Notes: generated by a model from the sequence alone, not told the origin. DNA of 58,046 nt from Acidimicrobiaceae bacterium (GCA_028819505.1 JAPPLH010000151.1:1-58046); one strand, 5' to 3'. Counted from the stretch's first letter, positions 23,280 through 37,170 are shown. Numbers and translations: made by a program.

Positions 23280-25740
23280 GGGCGTGGCGCTGGTGTATAT
23301 CCTCGACCGCGACGTCGAGGTCGTCCCACATGCGCTGCACCGTCGAGCGCAGGCGCATGTTCTCGTAGGCGCCCCAGACGGTCATCGCCGGCGGCACCAC
23401 CAGGATGGCGACGAGCAGCGAGTACGCGATGGAGATGGCGGCGGTGACGCCGAACTGCTGGATCCCGGCGAGCGGCGAGAACATGAGCACGCCGAACCCG
23501 AGCGCCGTCGTCAGCGCCGAGCCCAGCAGCGCCGACCCGGTGGTCGCCAGTGTTCGCACCGCCGCCTCCTCGGGGTTGCGCACCCGTGAGAACTCCTCCC
23601 GGTAGCGATGGATCACATGGATGGTGTAGTCCACGCCGATCCCGATGGAGAGGGCGGTGATGATCGATGTGATCAGCCCGTAGGGGATGCCCAGCAGCGC
23701 CATCGTGCCCAGGATCCAGATGAGGACGAGCACGATCGGACCGACCGCGATCACCCCGAGGGTGGGCCGGCGCAGCGTGACCCAGAAGAAGAGGACGAGG
23801 ATGCCGAGGGCGACGGCCACCGTCGAGGTGATCGCCTCCGTCTGGCGGGATGTGATCTGGTCGGTGACGGTGACCGACAGGACGCTCGGCGAGGTGACGG
23901 TGATGGCGTCGTCGTCGCCGGACCACAGCGCTTCGATCTCCTCCTGGAGCACCGCGGTGGCGGCGGGGTCGTCGGTGTAGGTCGGGAACTGCAGCAGGAT
24001 GGCGTCGATGCCGGCGGGATTGTTGGCCAGGACGTGGTCCAGGGCCGGATCGGCCGCGTCGAGCCTGTGCAGGAGCAGACGCATCAGCAGCGGATCGAGC
24101 CGGACCCCGGCCGACGCCTCACCGAAGAGCGCGTCGAGGTCGGGGTCGTACTTGTCGCCGGGCCGCCCGTTGTCGCGGGTCCAGTCGTTCAGGAGCGACA
24201 CGTAGTTCGTCTCCATCGGCCCCGCGGCCGCCCGGGGGCGCCGCTGCGGGTCGGCGAAGGCGTCGGTGAGTTCCTGCACGTTCAGCAGCGTGCGGGTTCC
24301 GGTGGCCTCCGCTCTCACCAGCACGCTCGCCAGTTCCGTCGACCCCCCGACGGCCGCGTCGAGCGACTCCAGGTCGTCCATCACGCTCCCGCCGCGGGGC
24401 AGGATCTCGCGGATGCTGAACTCCGAGTGGAGTCCTGTGGCCGCGATCCCGAGAGCGATGGTCACGGCGAGCACGCCGACGAGGTAGGGCGCCGGCCGGC
24501 GGGCCACGCTCGAACCGAGCAGTTTGGCCGCCCGCTCGATCCCGGGCAGCGCGCCCGAGACCGGCCGGGCCGGCCGCAGCCTGCCGCGGGCCTCGCGTCG
24601 CCGGTCGATGATCGTCCGTCCGGCCGGGACCAGCGTGAGCATCACGATCAGGCTCAATCCGACTCCGAGCCCGGCGACGATGCCGAAGTCGCCGATCACG
24701 TCGATCGGGGAGAACAGGGTGGCCAGGAAGCTCGCGATCGTGGTGACAGCGGCCAGCGTGAGCGGCACGGCCACGTTGCGCAGTCCCGTCCGGACCGCCC
24801 GGATCACGGGCTCGCCCTCGACTCGCTGCTCCCGGTAGTGCGACACGGCCTGGATCGCATAGTCGACCGTGAGGCTGATCACGATGATCGGCACCATCGC
24901 CGTGAGCGAGCTCGGAGGACCTATCCAGCCCAGCGCGTCCGGCCCGAGCCAGCCCTCGGCCCCGACGATCCAGACCAGCGAGAAGACCAGGCCCACCAGC
25001 GTGAGCAGCAGATCGGACAGCGTCCTCAGGAAGAGCACGATCAGCGCCGCGATCAGCAGCAGGGCCACCCCGACCAGTCGCCCCATCCCCGTCTCGATGG
25101 CGTCGGAGTACTCGTCCTCGATCACGATGGTCGAGAGGCTGCTGACTCGCAGGGGGCCGGCCGAGGCGGCCGCCAGCTCGTCGATCCTCCTCTCGACGTC
25201 CTGGATCCTGGTGTCGCCCGTGTCGGTCAGGCGGATGCTGGCGACGGTGATGGTCGTGCCGTCCGTGTCGCTCCCGCCCATCGCGGCCAGTGCCCCTCCG
25301 ATCTCGGGGACACTGAGGACGGAGTCGATCTCGGCCTGGGTGGCCGACGAGGCGTCGATCCCGCCCAGGGCCTCGACCACCAGGGTGGGCGCGACGATCG
25401 GATCGGCCGGCGCCAGCAGCTCCGCCACGCCCGGGCCGGCGAGGATGCTGTCGAGGAGGGCGTCCATCTGGGCGAGCCCTGCCGGGGTGAGCGCCTCCCC
25501 GCGGAACACCAGCGTCACCACGCTCACGTCGCCGGACTCCCCGAAGAACTCGTCCAGATCCTCCACCGCGGCGGTGATGGCGCTCCCCGGGGGAAGGAAC
25601 GCCACCGAGGCGCCCTCCACCGGTGGCAGGCGGCGGGTCGCCCCCGCGGCCAGCACCACGGTGACCAGGAGGAGGACGACGATGGTGATCCACGGGCGGG
25701 CCGTGACCAGCCGGCTGAACCGGTCGAGCGGACGCCTCAT
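23263..25740 (-). CDS. MMPL/RND-family membrane transporter
   Basis: 825 residues with the two-fold RND layout. A first TM (about 17-35) is followed by an extracytoplasmic domain (about 40-205) and a TM cluster (about 215-375). A TM near 415-435, a second extracytoplasmic domain (440-640) and a second TM cluster (645-800) follow. Hydrophobic blocks such as VGVALLLIAALIVLFLRTL and the sterol-sensing-domain-like helices with GVDYTIHVIHRYREE and VDYAIQAVSHYREQ are the MMPL hallmarks. Such proteins export lipids, hopanoids or siderophores using the proton gradient. The last residues and stop lie in a dispersed repeat. The partner periplasmic or outer components are not nearby. Substrate unknown. 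Confidence 0.88.
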   Translation of the reverse strand: MRRPLDRFSRLVTARPWITIVVLLLVTVVLAAGATRRLPPVEGASVAFLPPGSAITAAVEDLDEFFGESGDVSVVTLVFRGEALTPAGLAQMDALLDSILAGPGVAELLAPADPIVAPTLVVEALGGIDASSATQAEIDSVLSVPEIGGALAAMGGSDTDGTTITVASIRLTDTGDTRIQDVERRIDELAAASAGPLRVSSLSTIVIEDEYSDAIETGMGRLVGVALLLIAALIVLFLRTLSDLLLTLVGLVFSLVWIVGAEGWLGPDALGWIGPPSSLTAMVPIIVISLTVDYAIQAVSHYREQRVEGEPVIRAVRTGLRNVAVPLTLAAVTTIASFLATLFSPIDVIGDFGIVAGLGVGLSLIVMLTLVPAGRTIIDRRREARGRLRPARPVSGALPGIERAAKLLGSSVARRPAPYLVGVLAVTIALGIAATGLHSEFSIREILPRGGSVMDDLESLDAAVGGSTELASVLVRAEATGTRTLLNVQELTDAFADPQRRPRAAAGPMETNYVSLLNDWTRDNGRPGDKYDPDLDALFGEASAGVRLDPLLMRLLLHRLDAADPALDHVLANNPAGIDAILLQFPTYTDDPAATAVLQEEIEALWSGDDDAITVTSPSVLSVTVTDQITSRQTEAITSTVAVALGILVLFFWVTLRRPTLGVIAVGPIVLVLIWILGTMALLGIPYGLITSIITALSIGIGVDYTIHVIHRYREEFSRVRNPEEAAVRTLATTGSALLGSALTTALGFGVLMFSPLAGIQQFGVTAAISIAYSLLVAILVVPPAMTVWGAYENMRLRSTVQRMWDDLDVAVEDIHQRHAQRPSE

Positions 25741-25838
25741 GGCACGTCACTGTACCTTCGTGCCCTCGCGCCAGTCCTCCACGCTCGGGAGGCCCCGACT
25801 CGGGCGCAGGCAGGGCCACCACGGGAGCAACCTGCAGT

Positions 25839-28800
25839 TCAGGTGTCGGAGAAGCCGCTTCCGTCCTCGAAGTGGAGTTCTCTTGCGTTCTCGGTGACGG
25901 TGCGGACAACGTGATCGGAGAACCCGTCCGCCTTTCGCACTTCCACCTCCAGGCGAACCTCGGCTTCGATGTCTGGCTGGCTGAGAAGGTGGGTTAGGAC
26001 CTCCTCGCTGACTCTGGTGAACGCCAGGGTGGGACGGGCGGGGTCCAGGCGGACGGCGCCCCGGAACGCGGTGGTCAGCGAAGGCTCGGGAGCATCCTGG
26101 CCTCCGCCTGCCGGGCCAGTGCCGGGTCCTTCTGTCCCTCCACCACCTGAGTCGGGGTCTTCGGACTCCCGCTCGCTCTCCGCTTCGATCTGGGCCAGGG
26201 CACGGTCGGGATGAACCACCAGAGATGCAGGCGTCACGCCGCTAGGGGCGATCCCTTGCGCCGCAAGCCCCAGATAGCGGCCTGTGGTGTCATCGACGCC
26301 GGCGGCGACGCCGAATCCGTCCACAGTCCAAGCGAATCCTTGCGGGCCTCCTTCGACGGTCTTGAGCAGTACAGATTGATCGCGCAGGCGGGGCAGATAC
26401 ACGTAGCGGGCGAAGTCGTCCCAGAGGGTCGAGACCGGCACGTGGCCCGAGGCCCAGCGGCTCTGCAGCACGCCGTTGAGCCGCTGGCGCAGCAGTACCG
26501 GCGGGAACTGGGTGGCCAGCGCTCCGTCGTTGACCAGCTTTCGGCTCGCCCGCTCCGCTACGGAGCCGTCAGAATCCAGGGCGACGACGTCGAACTCGAT
26601 ACCTCCGTCTCGACGGTCGTCGCTGCCGTGACGGTCGTCCTCGTCACCGCTTGCTTCGTCGATACGGCGCGCGGGGTCGTCTTGGCGGGGGACGAGCGCG
26701 TACTTGTAGGCCTCGGCCATGCGCAGCTCCACAGACTGCTCCGATCGTTCGCACTGCGTTGTCGCCAGACGCGCCTGCTGGGAGTCGAGATTGAGTTCCT
26801 CAGTGCGGCCGCAGATTCCCGACCAGGCGAGATACTCGGCTGTGGCCTGCTCCAGGGACTCCATGCCGCGCTGGTCGGCGGCGGCGAACACCAGCATGTT
26901 GCGGTATTGGCGAGGACCGGCGCCCCGATGGTTCAGGATCTCGCGCGCCGCTGCCAGGGCGGGAGACTCCGAAGACTTGGCGATGTGGGCCGCCTCGGGT
27001 TCCATCACCACCAGCCGGGCTCTCGGGTCGTCGGCGACGTCCGCGCCGCTGGCCGGCGCGTAGTGGACGTTGGCGAACTCGCTGGCGCCCCTCTGAGCTC
27101 TGAGCCGCTTGATGATCTCGTCTCTCACCTCGTGCCGGTCGCCGGCCAAGAGGCGTTCGGCGTCGTCGCGGGCGGTGCGGGTTACGTTCTGCCGGCGGTC
27201 GAACCAGTAGCGGTCCCGGTCCACGTACAGGTGGGGCGCCGTGGCCGCGAGCCGGTTGAGCGCGTCGGAGATCGGGCCGGGCTTGTCGCCTGCGAAGGTG
27301 GAGCCCAAGCGTATGCGCCGGACTTCGAGGCCCTGGTTGGCCGCACCGACATTGGGCGTTGCGCCCACGAAGATGGTGCGGGCTACTCGCCGGGTGGCGT
27401 GAAGCGATCCCAGGTGAGGTGTCTCGCGGTCGATCTTGAACGACGACGAGTTCTGGCCGTCGACGTCGGCGTCGATCACTGGATGCCAGTAGTCGGGCAG
27501 CCTGCCGGCGAGTTCGCTCGTGACTCGCGGATCGCCCAGCGGGATCGAGCAAGGCAGTATCAGCGGGGACCTGTCGTCGCTGCGCCACAGCGAGTCGATT
27601 GTTGCAGCCATCAGCCGCAGCACACCGCGGGTGCGCTGGAAACGGTCGATGGCGGACCAGTCCTGGTAGAGCCGGTCGAACACCTCGGGGTGGATCGGGT
27701 ATGCGGACTTGATCCGTGCCTCGTAGGCGATCTCGGAGCACTCGTGGGGATACTCGGAGCGCTGCGACCGGTAGAGCCTGCCGAAGGCCTCCGCAGTGGC
27801 GTCCCGGTCGGCGTGCGCCCCGTCCGCCAGCGGCTGGAACAGCCGCCTGCGGACGATCTCGTAGCTCTCGTCGCCAGTCGCGGGCTGCCACGTCTCGGCG
27901 AGCCGGTTGGTGACGTTGGTGAGACGCTTGAGGGCTTCCCGCCCGGCCACGCCGCCTACTTCGAGGCTGGATGCCTCTGCTTCGTCGCCGGCGCCGGAGC
28001 CCTCCGAGGCTGGGATCGATACCACGAAGACAGCCTCCGGGGTGCCCTTGACTGCTTCGGAGAGGGTCTGGGCGAAACTGAACTGCGAGTCGAAGCTGCC
28101 TCCGGGCAGGTGCGGCTTCTCGTAGAGCTCACGGGCGTAGGCGACCCACTCGTCGATGAGCACGAGGCACGGCGAGCACAGGGTGAGCACGTCGCGGATG
28201 GCGTCACCGGGGTTGGTCCGGTTGCGGTCGCTGTCGGCGACCAGTTCGTAGGCGTCGGCACCGCCGAGCTGCCACGCAATCTCGCCCCAGATGGTGTTGA
28301 CCTCGGTGCCGTCGGGCTTGGGATGGGTCTCGCCCGCTCCGAAGCGGTTGCCCACGATCACCGCCCGGTTGACATCAGGCAGCTCGGCGACCCCCGCGTC
28401 GCGCACCAGGTCGGCCACATCGTCCGGCAGGTCTGTCAACGAGATGCCCGAGAGCAGGTGGTACAGGGCGATCAGACTGTGGGTCTTGCCACCGCCGAAG
28501 TTGGTCTGGCAGCTGATGACCGGCTGGCCGCCCTGTCCGGTGACCCGCTTGACGGCGAGGGTGAGCAGGTCGCGCAGCCCAGCCGTCAGGTAGCTGCGCT
28601 CGAAGAAGAGCCTCGCGTCGGCATACTCGGCCGCCCCCTCGCCCCGGCGGACAAGCTCCAAGTCGGCGGCGAACGCCGCCACCCCGAAGTCCGCAGAGTG
28701 CACGTCGGGGTGGGGATGGACCAGCTCGCGCCAGGGCCTCAATCCCGCCCGGGGAGCATCGACGACGTTGAGGGCGGCGCCCTGCCTGTTGCCTCCGGCC

Positions 28801-29228
28801 CGCTCGAACTGCGTGAGGCGCAGGTCGTCGAGCATGGCGCGTACCGGCTCCGCCTCAGAAGCGTCGACGGCCTCGACGAGGGTGACGATGCCGCTGAGGG
28901 TGTAGAGCGCGTCGTGGAGCTTGATCTGACGGTTGTGGGCCCACTCGTTGCGCTTGTCGCGCAGCGTGAACACCAGATTCCGGGTGCCGCGCGGCAGTTG
29001 ACGGTCGAAGGTGCCGCGCCAACAGTCCGCTATCACCCGCAGCAGGAACACCGGATCGTCGGTCGAGTAGTCGGTGATGGGCGGCTTGGCGCTGGCCGCG
29101 AACACGTCGGTCCAATCCTGCCCGCGGCCCACTGCCCGGGCCATGTGCTTGTCTACGAACGGCTTCAAGCACTGCGCCAACAGGTCGAAGGCGTCCCCAA
29201 CCCGAGCCCGATTGCTCATCTCTGCCAC
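25839..29228 (-). CDS. DUF499 ATPase (COG1483-type) with N-terminal Swt1-like HEPN domain
   Basis: 1129 residues, last gene of the defence-type operon. Residues 1-120 form a Swt1-type HEPN domain with the ribonuclease signature RNEWAH (93-98, the Rx4-6H pattern). The large DUF499 AAA+-like ATPase follows: Walker A NFGGGKTH (243-250), Walker B CLVLIDEW (354-361), and conserved blocks RRLFQPLAD, SAYPIHPEVFDRLYQDWS and FQRTRGVLRLMA. The C-terminal third (from about 880) is a less conserved region with an acidic Gly-rich linker. DUF499 genes recur beside DUF1156 methylases and SNF2 helicases and are regarded as predicted phage defence. Activity (RNA cleavage or DNA remodelling) is inferred. The GTG at 29228 is used here; an ATG at 29219 is equally plausible. 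Confidence 0.88.
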   Translation of the reverse strand: MAEMSNRARVGDAFDLLAQCLKPFVDKHMARAVGRGQDWTDVFAASAKPPITDYSTDDPVFLLRVIADCWRGTFDRQLPRGTRNLVFTLRDKRNEWAHNRQIKLHDALYTLSGIVTLVEAVDASEAEPVRAMLDDLRLTQFERAGGNRQGAALNVVDAPRAGLRPWRELVHPHPDVHSADFGVAAFAADLELVRRGEGAAEYADARLFFERSYLTAGLRDLLTLAVKRVTGQGGQPVISCQTNFGGGKTHSLIALYHLLSGISLTDLPDDVADLVRDAGVAELPDVNRAVIVGNRFGAGETHPKPDGTEVNTIWGEIAWQLGGADAYELVADSDRNRTNPGDAIRDVLTLCSPCLVLIDEWVAYARELYEKPHLPGGSFDSQFSFAQTLSEAVKGTPEAVFVVSIPASEGSGAGDEAEASSLEVGGVAGREALKRLTNVTNRLAETWQPATGDESYEIVRRRLFQPLADGAHADRDATAEAFGRLYRSQRSEYPHECSEIAYEARIKSAYPIHPEVFDRLYQDWSAIDRFQRTRGVLRLMAATIDSLWRSDDRSPLILPCSIPLGDPRVTSELAGRLPDYWHPVIDADVDGQNSSSFKIDRETPHLGSLHATRRVARTIFVGATPNVGAANQGLEVRRIRLGSTFAGDKPGPISDALNRLAATAPHLYVDRDRYWFDRRQNVTRTARDDAERLLAGDRHEVRDEIIKRLRAQRGASEFANVHYAPASGADVADDPRARLVVMEPEAAHIAKSSESPALAAAREILNHRGAGPRQYRNMLVFAAADQRGMESLEQATAEYLAWSGICGRTEELNLDSQQARLATTQCERSEQSVELRMAEAYKYALVPRQDDPARRIDEASGDEDDRHGSDDRRDGGIEFDVVALDSDGSVAERASRKLVNDGALATQFPPVLLRQRLNGVLQSRWASGHVPVSTLWDDFARYVYLPRLRDQSVLLKTVEGGPQGFAWTVDGFGVAAGVDDTTGRYLGLAAQGIAPSGVTPASLVVHPDRALAQIEAESERESEDPDSGGGGTEGPGTGPAGGGQDAPEPSLTTAFRGAVRLDPARPTLAFTRVSEEVLTHLLSQPDIEAEVRLEVEVRKADGFSDHVVRTVTENARELHFEDGSGFSDT

Positions 29229-29254
29229 TGCTCGGGAACTTCTTCTGGCTGAAA

Positions 29255-30127
29255 CTAGAGCGTGTCAGGTGAGAACCGAAACGAGACCCGTCGCCCCTCA
29301 ATGATGGTCTCTCGGAAACGCAAACCCAGCAATACAACATAGAAGGTGTGCAGTCGCCATAACGCATCCCATTCTGTTGATTGAGGAGACATGTATTCGG
29401 CCGGTATACCGAGTGTTTTAGCCTGATCGTGACCGATCGTTGCTGAGTGCATCGCTTGGCCTTGAAGAGCTTTAGCCATCTGCTCGGTCTCCTCACTCGT
29501 AGGAGGGGACTGGCGCAGACTCAACACCTCCGGAACCAGTTCCATTGTACGCCTGATGGCAGCCTTTGCAATCTGATACACTACGGCATCAACGTCAGCC
29601 AATAGCGCGGCGTAGAGTTCGAATGCCGCAGGATTGTCGGTTGTGCGTGCCTCCAAGTCATCGACGATCTCCAAGATATCTTTCGCAGGAATGAAGGCGC
29701 CTCTTGCCGGGAGGGGCACCTGAGGATCTATCGGTCCGAGCGCTGATGAATTGCTCATGACGACCGACTCTGCTGCTAGTGCCAACAGTGTTGCAGCCGA
29801 TGCAGCGGTGTCAGGCACGATGACTCTAAAGTCTTGACGCTCTGCATGACACATTCTTGCGAGCCGAACGGCCGTCTCAGCATCGCCTCCGGGTGATGTG
29901 AGCATGAGGTCGAGAGGCTTGTCTGGTTCTGCGTCTCCAACAGCGTCGGCAATAGGAGTGATGACGCTGTGGTCAATCGTGCCATGGAAGACGACCAGTG
30001 AGCGATCGGTGAGCGCCTCATAGTCTCGAATGCCCGTCTGCCGCTCATAGCGGTCTGCCTGAACGGCACGGAACAGTGGGCTCTGTACGGGAGCCTCCGA
30101 CCTTGGAGGCCGTGCCTCAACGGACAC
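29255..30127 (-). CDS. SDH/ClpP-like serine protease family protein
   Basis: 290 residues of the serine dehydrogenase proteinase (SDH_sah) family in the ClpP/crotonase fold. The oxyanion region is TSPGGDAETA (77-86), the nucleophile candidate is Ser110 in VPDTAASAAT, and GPIDPQ (131-136) is the family signature. Typical members have AKSAGT around the Ser; here Lys is replaced by Ala (TAASAAT), so a Ser-Lys type mechanism may not apply. No clear signal peptide or TM, so probably cytosolic. The GTG start overlaps the preceding small gene by 11 bp, and the DUF499 gene follows after 26 bp. Its GC content is noticeably lower than in the genes on both sides, suggesting separate acquisition. Confidence 0.8.
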   Translation of the reverse strand: MSVEARPPRSEAPVQSPLFRAVQADRYERQTGIRDYEALTDRSLVVFHGTIDHSVITPIADAVGDAEPDKPLDLMLTSPGGDAETAVRLARMCHAERQDFRVIVPDTAASAATLLALAAESVVMSNSSALGPIDPQVPLPARGAFIPAKDILEIVDDLEARTTDNPAAFELYAALLADVDAVVYQIAKAAIRRTMELVPEVLSLRQSPPTSEETEQMAKALQGQAMHSATIGHDQAKTLGIPAEYMSPQSTEWDALWRLHTFYVVLLGLRFRETIIEGRRVSFRFSPDTL

Positions 30128-30320
30128 GCAATGGCTCCGACGGGATCCTCAGGGGCTCCTCAGTACGCCATTTGCGTTCGTCAGGCTTGATTTTGGCGTA
30201 GCGTTCGGCAACTCGGGCGGCGGCGTCCTCGCGGGCCTTGCGGGCCCGGGCGACGCGGTCCTGCAGGGTTTCGTCGTCCTTGCGCTCCTCGGGGAGGAAC
30301 GGCGGATCATAAGTCGGCAT
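30117..30320 (-). CDS. small charged protein in the defence operon
   Basis: 67 residues from ATG 30320 (MPTYDPPFLPEERKDDETL), preceded by AGGAGGACCACCA, an excellent ribosome site. The middle is a highly charged helix (RVARARKAREDAAARVAERYAKIK). I do not recognise a family. It sits between the DUF1156 methylase (64-bp gap) and the SDH protease (11-bp overlap), so it is part of the operon. A 79-residue version starting at 30356 lacks a comparable ribosome site. Possible adaptor or regulator of the protease, but this is only position-based. Confidence 0.6.
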   Translation of the reverse strand: MPTYDPPFLPEERKDDETLQDRVARARKAREDAAARVAERYAKIKPDERKWRTEEPLRIPSEPLRVR

Positions 30321-30384
30321 TGGTGGTCCTCCTGATGTGGTGGTCTGTTCCCACACACTACAGCCGCCGGCTGACAGCGCCGAG

Positions 30385-33143
30385 TCATGGATTGAAGAGT
30401 TGAGGTTCGGTCGCCGGCGGTGGCGGGGGTGCTTGAGTCGAGTGGCGTTGGATCTCGGGCCAGGAGGCAGCTAGGGCGTTGTACGGGCCAGCCAGATGGG
30501 GGCGGGCCGTCTCGCAGATGGTGTAGAGGCGGTAGGCGAGCGCCCGGCAGGCCTCGGCCCGCGTATCGAGCTGGGCAAGCAGCGTTCCGGCCGAGGCCTC
30601 TCCATCCTCGAGGCGACGAACCAAGTGCTGGGTGGCCTGCCAGATTGGAGTGCGACCACCTGCCTGAGGGTTCCAGTCGGCGGGCATCTCGGTGCGTGGC
30701 AGCAAGCGGACCCTGCCACCGCCAGACTCGACGATCCCGGATCTTGCGAGAGACTCGACGGCCACGTTCATGGCAACAGCAAGCTGCTCTGCGATGCCGT
30801 ACGGGCCTTCGTCTTCGAAGTGCTGCGCGAACCAGGCGATGGCCCAGCGAGTCTCCGGATCCAGGTCAGCCTCGGCCTCACCAAGGAGGGCTTCAAGCAC
30901 CTGGTTTATGAGTCGAAGTGCGGTGTGCACCCGCATCGGAGTTCCGTCGGCCTCCACGACCCTCGAGTATCGCGAGAACACCGCCATCCCGGGTCCAATT
31001 GCCGCCTGGCGCAGATCTACAGGCGCGACGGCTGAGATCTGCAAGTCCCGGATCGGTGCGGGCATCTTGTCGCGCAACTCCCTCAGTAAGCCCCGACGGT
31101 CGATAATGCCCGCATCCTCAGGCCGAGGCCGGCACGCCAGCACGATTGACGACGCCAAGGCGTTGCTGTCCAGCGAGCGGACACGATTGGAGCGTTCCGT
31201 GCGCATCGGTTGGGTGGCGGTGATCATCCAGCCCGCGGCAATCAGGCCCTCAAGCATCGTCGACCAGCCCGTCGAGGCCGTGCCCTCGTCGGAGCGCTCG
31301 GACTGCTTGAACGCGTAGTACACAGCCATCGGGAACTGCGGGTCCTGCGCGGCGCGCAGCCGCGTGAACACCAAATTGAGTCCCTGCTGGAAGAACGCGT
31401 CCGCGGCTTCCCTGTCCCCGTCGTGCCGGTGCGGTACGGCGATCAGCTCCTGGGACTTGGGTGCGAGCAGCGTGGAGCACACGTCGGGAAACACGTCGCG
31501 GAGCGAGCGTCGTAGCCAGATGTAGAAGAAGTCCGATAGGTCGGAGTATCCGATGTTGTCGTAGTACGGCGGGTCGGTTGACAACAGCACCGAGGTTGCA
31601 TCCACCGCGCCCGCATCGCACGTAGCAGCGCTGCCGGGCACCGCCGCGGGCAGGCGGGCCAGACTCTCAGCTACCCGGTCCAGCATCGACAGCCAGTTGC
31701 CGGTGGACGAGCTGAACGGGTTCGCCTCCGCAAAGTCCCAACTCATTTGCAGCGTCTGTTGCGGGAACGTATGCCCCATCTTCTCGCCCACGCGGTCCCA
31801 GACGCAGATGGTGGACCAGTAGTCGGCACACTTCGACACCGTGAACGCCAGATACATCGAGACTGCTTCGGAATATGCACGCGCCCCGGTGCCGCCTTCG
31901 TTCAGCGGCACACCATCGTCGGCGAGCCCCGCATCCAATGCCCTCGCGCGGATCTTCTCGCGCGCCTTGGCGACGAGGTCGGAGAAGGTACACACGGCGG
32001 CCAGCTGACGGTCGGTGAAGAGATCGGTCCACATTGTCATGCCCCAATTGGGTGGCATGATGGCACGCGGGTCGTGAGCTAAGTCAGCCGATGGTGCGTC
32101 CGCAGGAGGCTCGGTGACGGCGGCCTTCTCGTGTCGTTCGTTCGCAGGCAGATACACGCGCTGTCGGTTGCCTTCAGCGACCACTGCCATCATCTTGGCA
32201 CTCATGCGTCCGTTCTGAGCCTCCGTCTTGACATAACCCTCCGGTGCGGGCTCGCCGCAGCTCGCGCACCGGAACTTGGCCCGTCCGAACTTCGGAGGGT
32301 CCGGCGGCTCGCCGTCGCTGTATTGCACATCGAAGGCGACGCCCCTTGATCCTCCTGCATCCGGCGCAACTGGCTGAACCCAGGCGGCGCGGCCCTTCTT
32401 CGACGAGAGGCGCCAAGTGCCCGCCAAGGGCATCTCAACGCCGCAGGCCGGGTTGGCGCAGCGAACCGTGCGGGTCCAAAGCCAGGCGATCGCGGCGGCC
32501 TGCCCGCCGCCGTGCTGCTTGGGCATCGCCACCTTGGGGTAGAGGTGGCCGATGCGCTTGACGGCGCGCTTGCGCATCCAGCGTCCGTATTGGCGCACAT
32601 CCTCAGCCAGGCCCTCGGCGCCCTGCCACCTGGTCCGCACATCGGCCTTGGGATGCACCGGCGGCTGATCAGCGAATCTTGGCGGGATCTCGATGAGGGC
32701 CTTGTTGATCAGCACCGCGACCGGGTTCAGGTCCGAAGCGCGGGCGTCGAGGCCGAGACGCTGGGCTTCCAACGGGATCGAGCCTCCCCCCGCGAACGGG
32801 TCCAGAACGGTCGGAAGATCGCCGTCGCAGGACCTCATGATCTCGTTGCACGCCGACGCCAAGAACTTCTCGCTGTCGGAGTTCTCCCACTTCACATAGT
32901 TCTCTATTACCTTGAATAGGCGCTCGCGCTCGCGGTGCTGCTCGGCCTCGGTCGGGAAGCGGTCAGGGTGGGCCGAGGGGTCATCGAGGAGCTGCGCCAG
33001 CAGCACCGCGCGGCACGCTGCCAATGGCCTTCTGGCCCACCAGAGGTGCAGCGCGGAGGGATGGCCGAAGAAGATGGACTTCTCCTTGCGGGAAGCTGCG
33101 TTGATGGCGTCGAGCGGCAGGGCCACCTCGATGAGCTTCTTCT

Positions 33144-33147
<4 letters not shown>
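30385..33147 (-). CDS. DUF1156 DNA methylase with zinc ribbon (COG1743-type)
   Basis: 920 residues from the GTG at 33147, which overlaps the helicase stop as GTGA. The N-terminal DUF1156 block is IEVALPLDAINAASRKEKS...LHLWWARRPLAACRAVL (6-49). SAM motif I is LDPFAGGGSIPLEA (115-128). A zinc ribbon is formed by CANPACG (230-236) and CASCGE (294-299). The catalytic motif is DPPYYDN (525-531), as in N6-adenine or N4-cytosine methylases. The split between motifs I and IV by the ribbon is characteristic of the family. Expected role: host DNA modification for self/non-self discrimination by the linked helicase and ATPase. An alternative start at 33195 would place 16 residues inside the helicase gene. 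Confidence 0.9.
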
Positions 33148-36815
<3,668 letters not shown>

Positions 36816-36902
36816 CCGGCGATCATACGACCTCGCACGGCCCGGCTTCCGTCCGACCGGGCCCTGTTTCTCGGCTGTCCGGCTGTCGGGACCTCAGTCG
36901 TC

Positions 36903-36937
36903 GGTGCCGGGCGGGGGCCCCGACGGCCACCGGCACC
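36903..36937 (-). terminator. inverted repeat at the hicB end
   Basis: GGTGCCGG (36903-36910) and CCGGCACC (36930-36937) form an 8-bp GC stem with a 19-base loop at the hicB stop. There is no T-tract. It could reduce read-through from hicAB into the helicase operon. Confidence 0.3.
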
Positions 36938-37170
36938 TAGGTACGGATGGGGGCCGCCATGGGAGCGACTGGGTTGATGCCGAGTTCGTCGCACCCTTCG
37001 AGGTACACGTCTATGGAACGGCGGAACTCCCGCTTGAGTCCTTCGACGTCGGTCGCCTCCGCGTCGGCGATCGGGTAGGGGCCGCTGTTGATCACCCTGG
37101 CGTGCAGCGCCTCCGCCTCATCGTCGTAGACGACCTCGCCGATGTAGCCCTTGTACTCCAACATCATCAC
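36937..37170 (-). CDS. hicB: HicB-family antitoxin
   Basis: 77 residues with the partial RNase H-fold typical of short HicB antitoxins: YKGYIGEVVYDDEAEALHARVI, then VEGLKREFRRSIDVYLEGCDELG. It neutralises HicA by binding. It overlaps the hicA stop by four bases (ATGA), the usual toxin-first order of this group. No separate DNA-binding domain follows, so autoregulation is unclear. It lies directly upstream of the helicase-methylase operon. Confidence 0.85.
   Translation of the reverse strand: MMMLEYKGYIGEVVYDDEAEALHARVINSGPYPIADAEATDVEGLKREFRRSIDVYLEGCDELGINPVAPMAAPIRT

Noticed and set aside
26211-29252. A 1013-codon plus-strand frame opposite the DUF499 gene.
   Set aside because: Low-complexity composition with no motif, while the opposite strand has clear HEPN and ATPase motifs.
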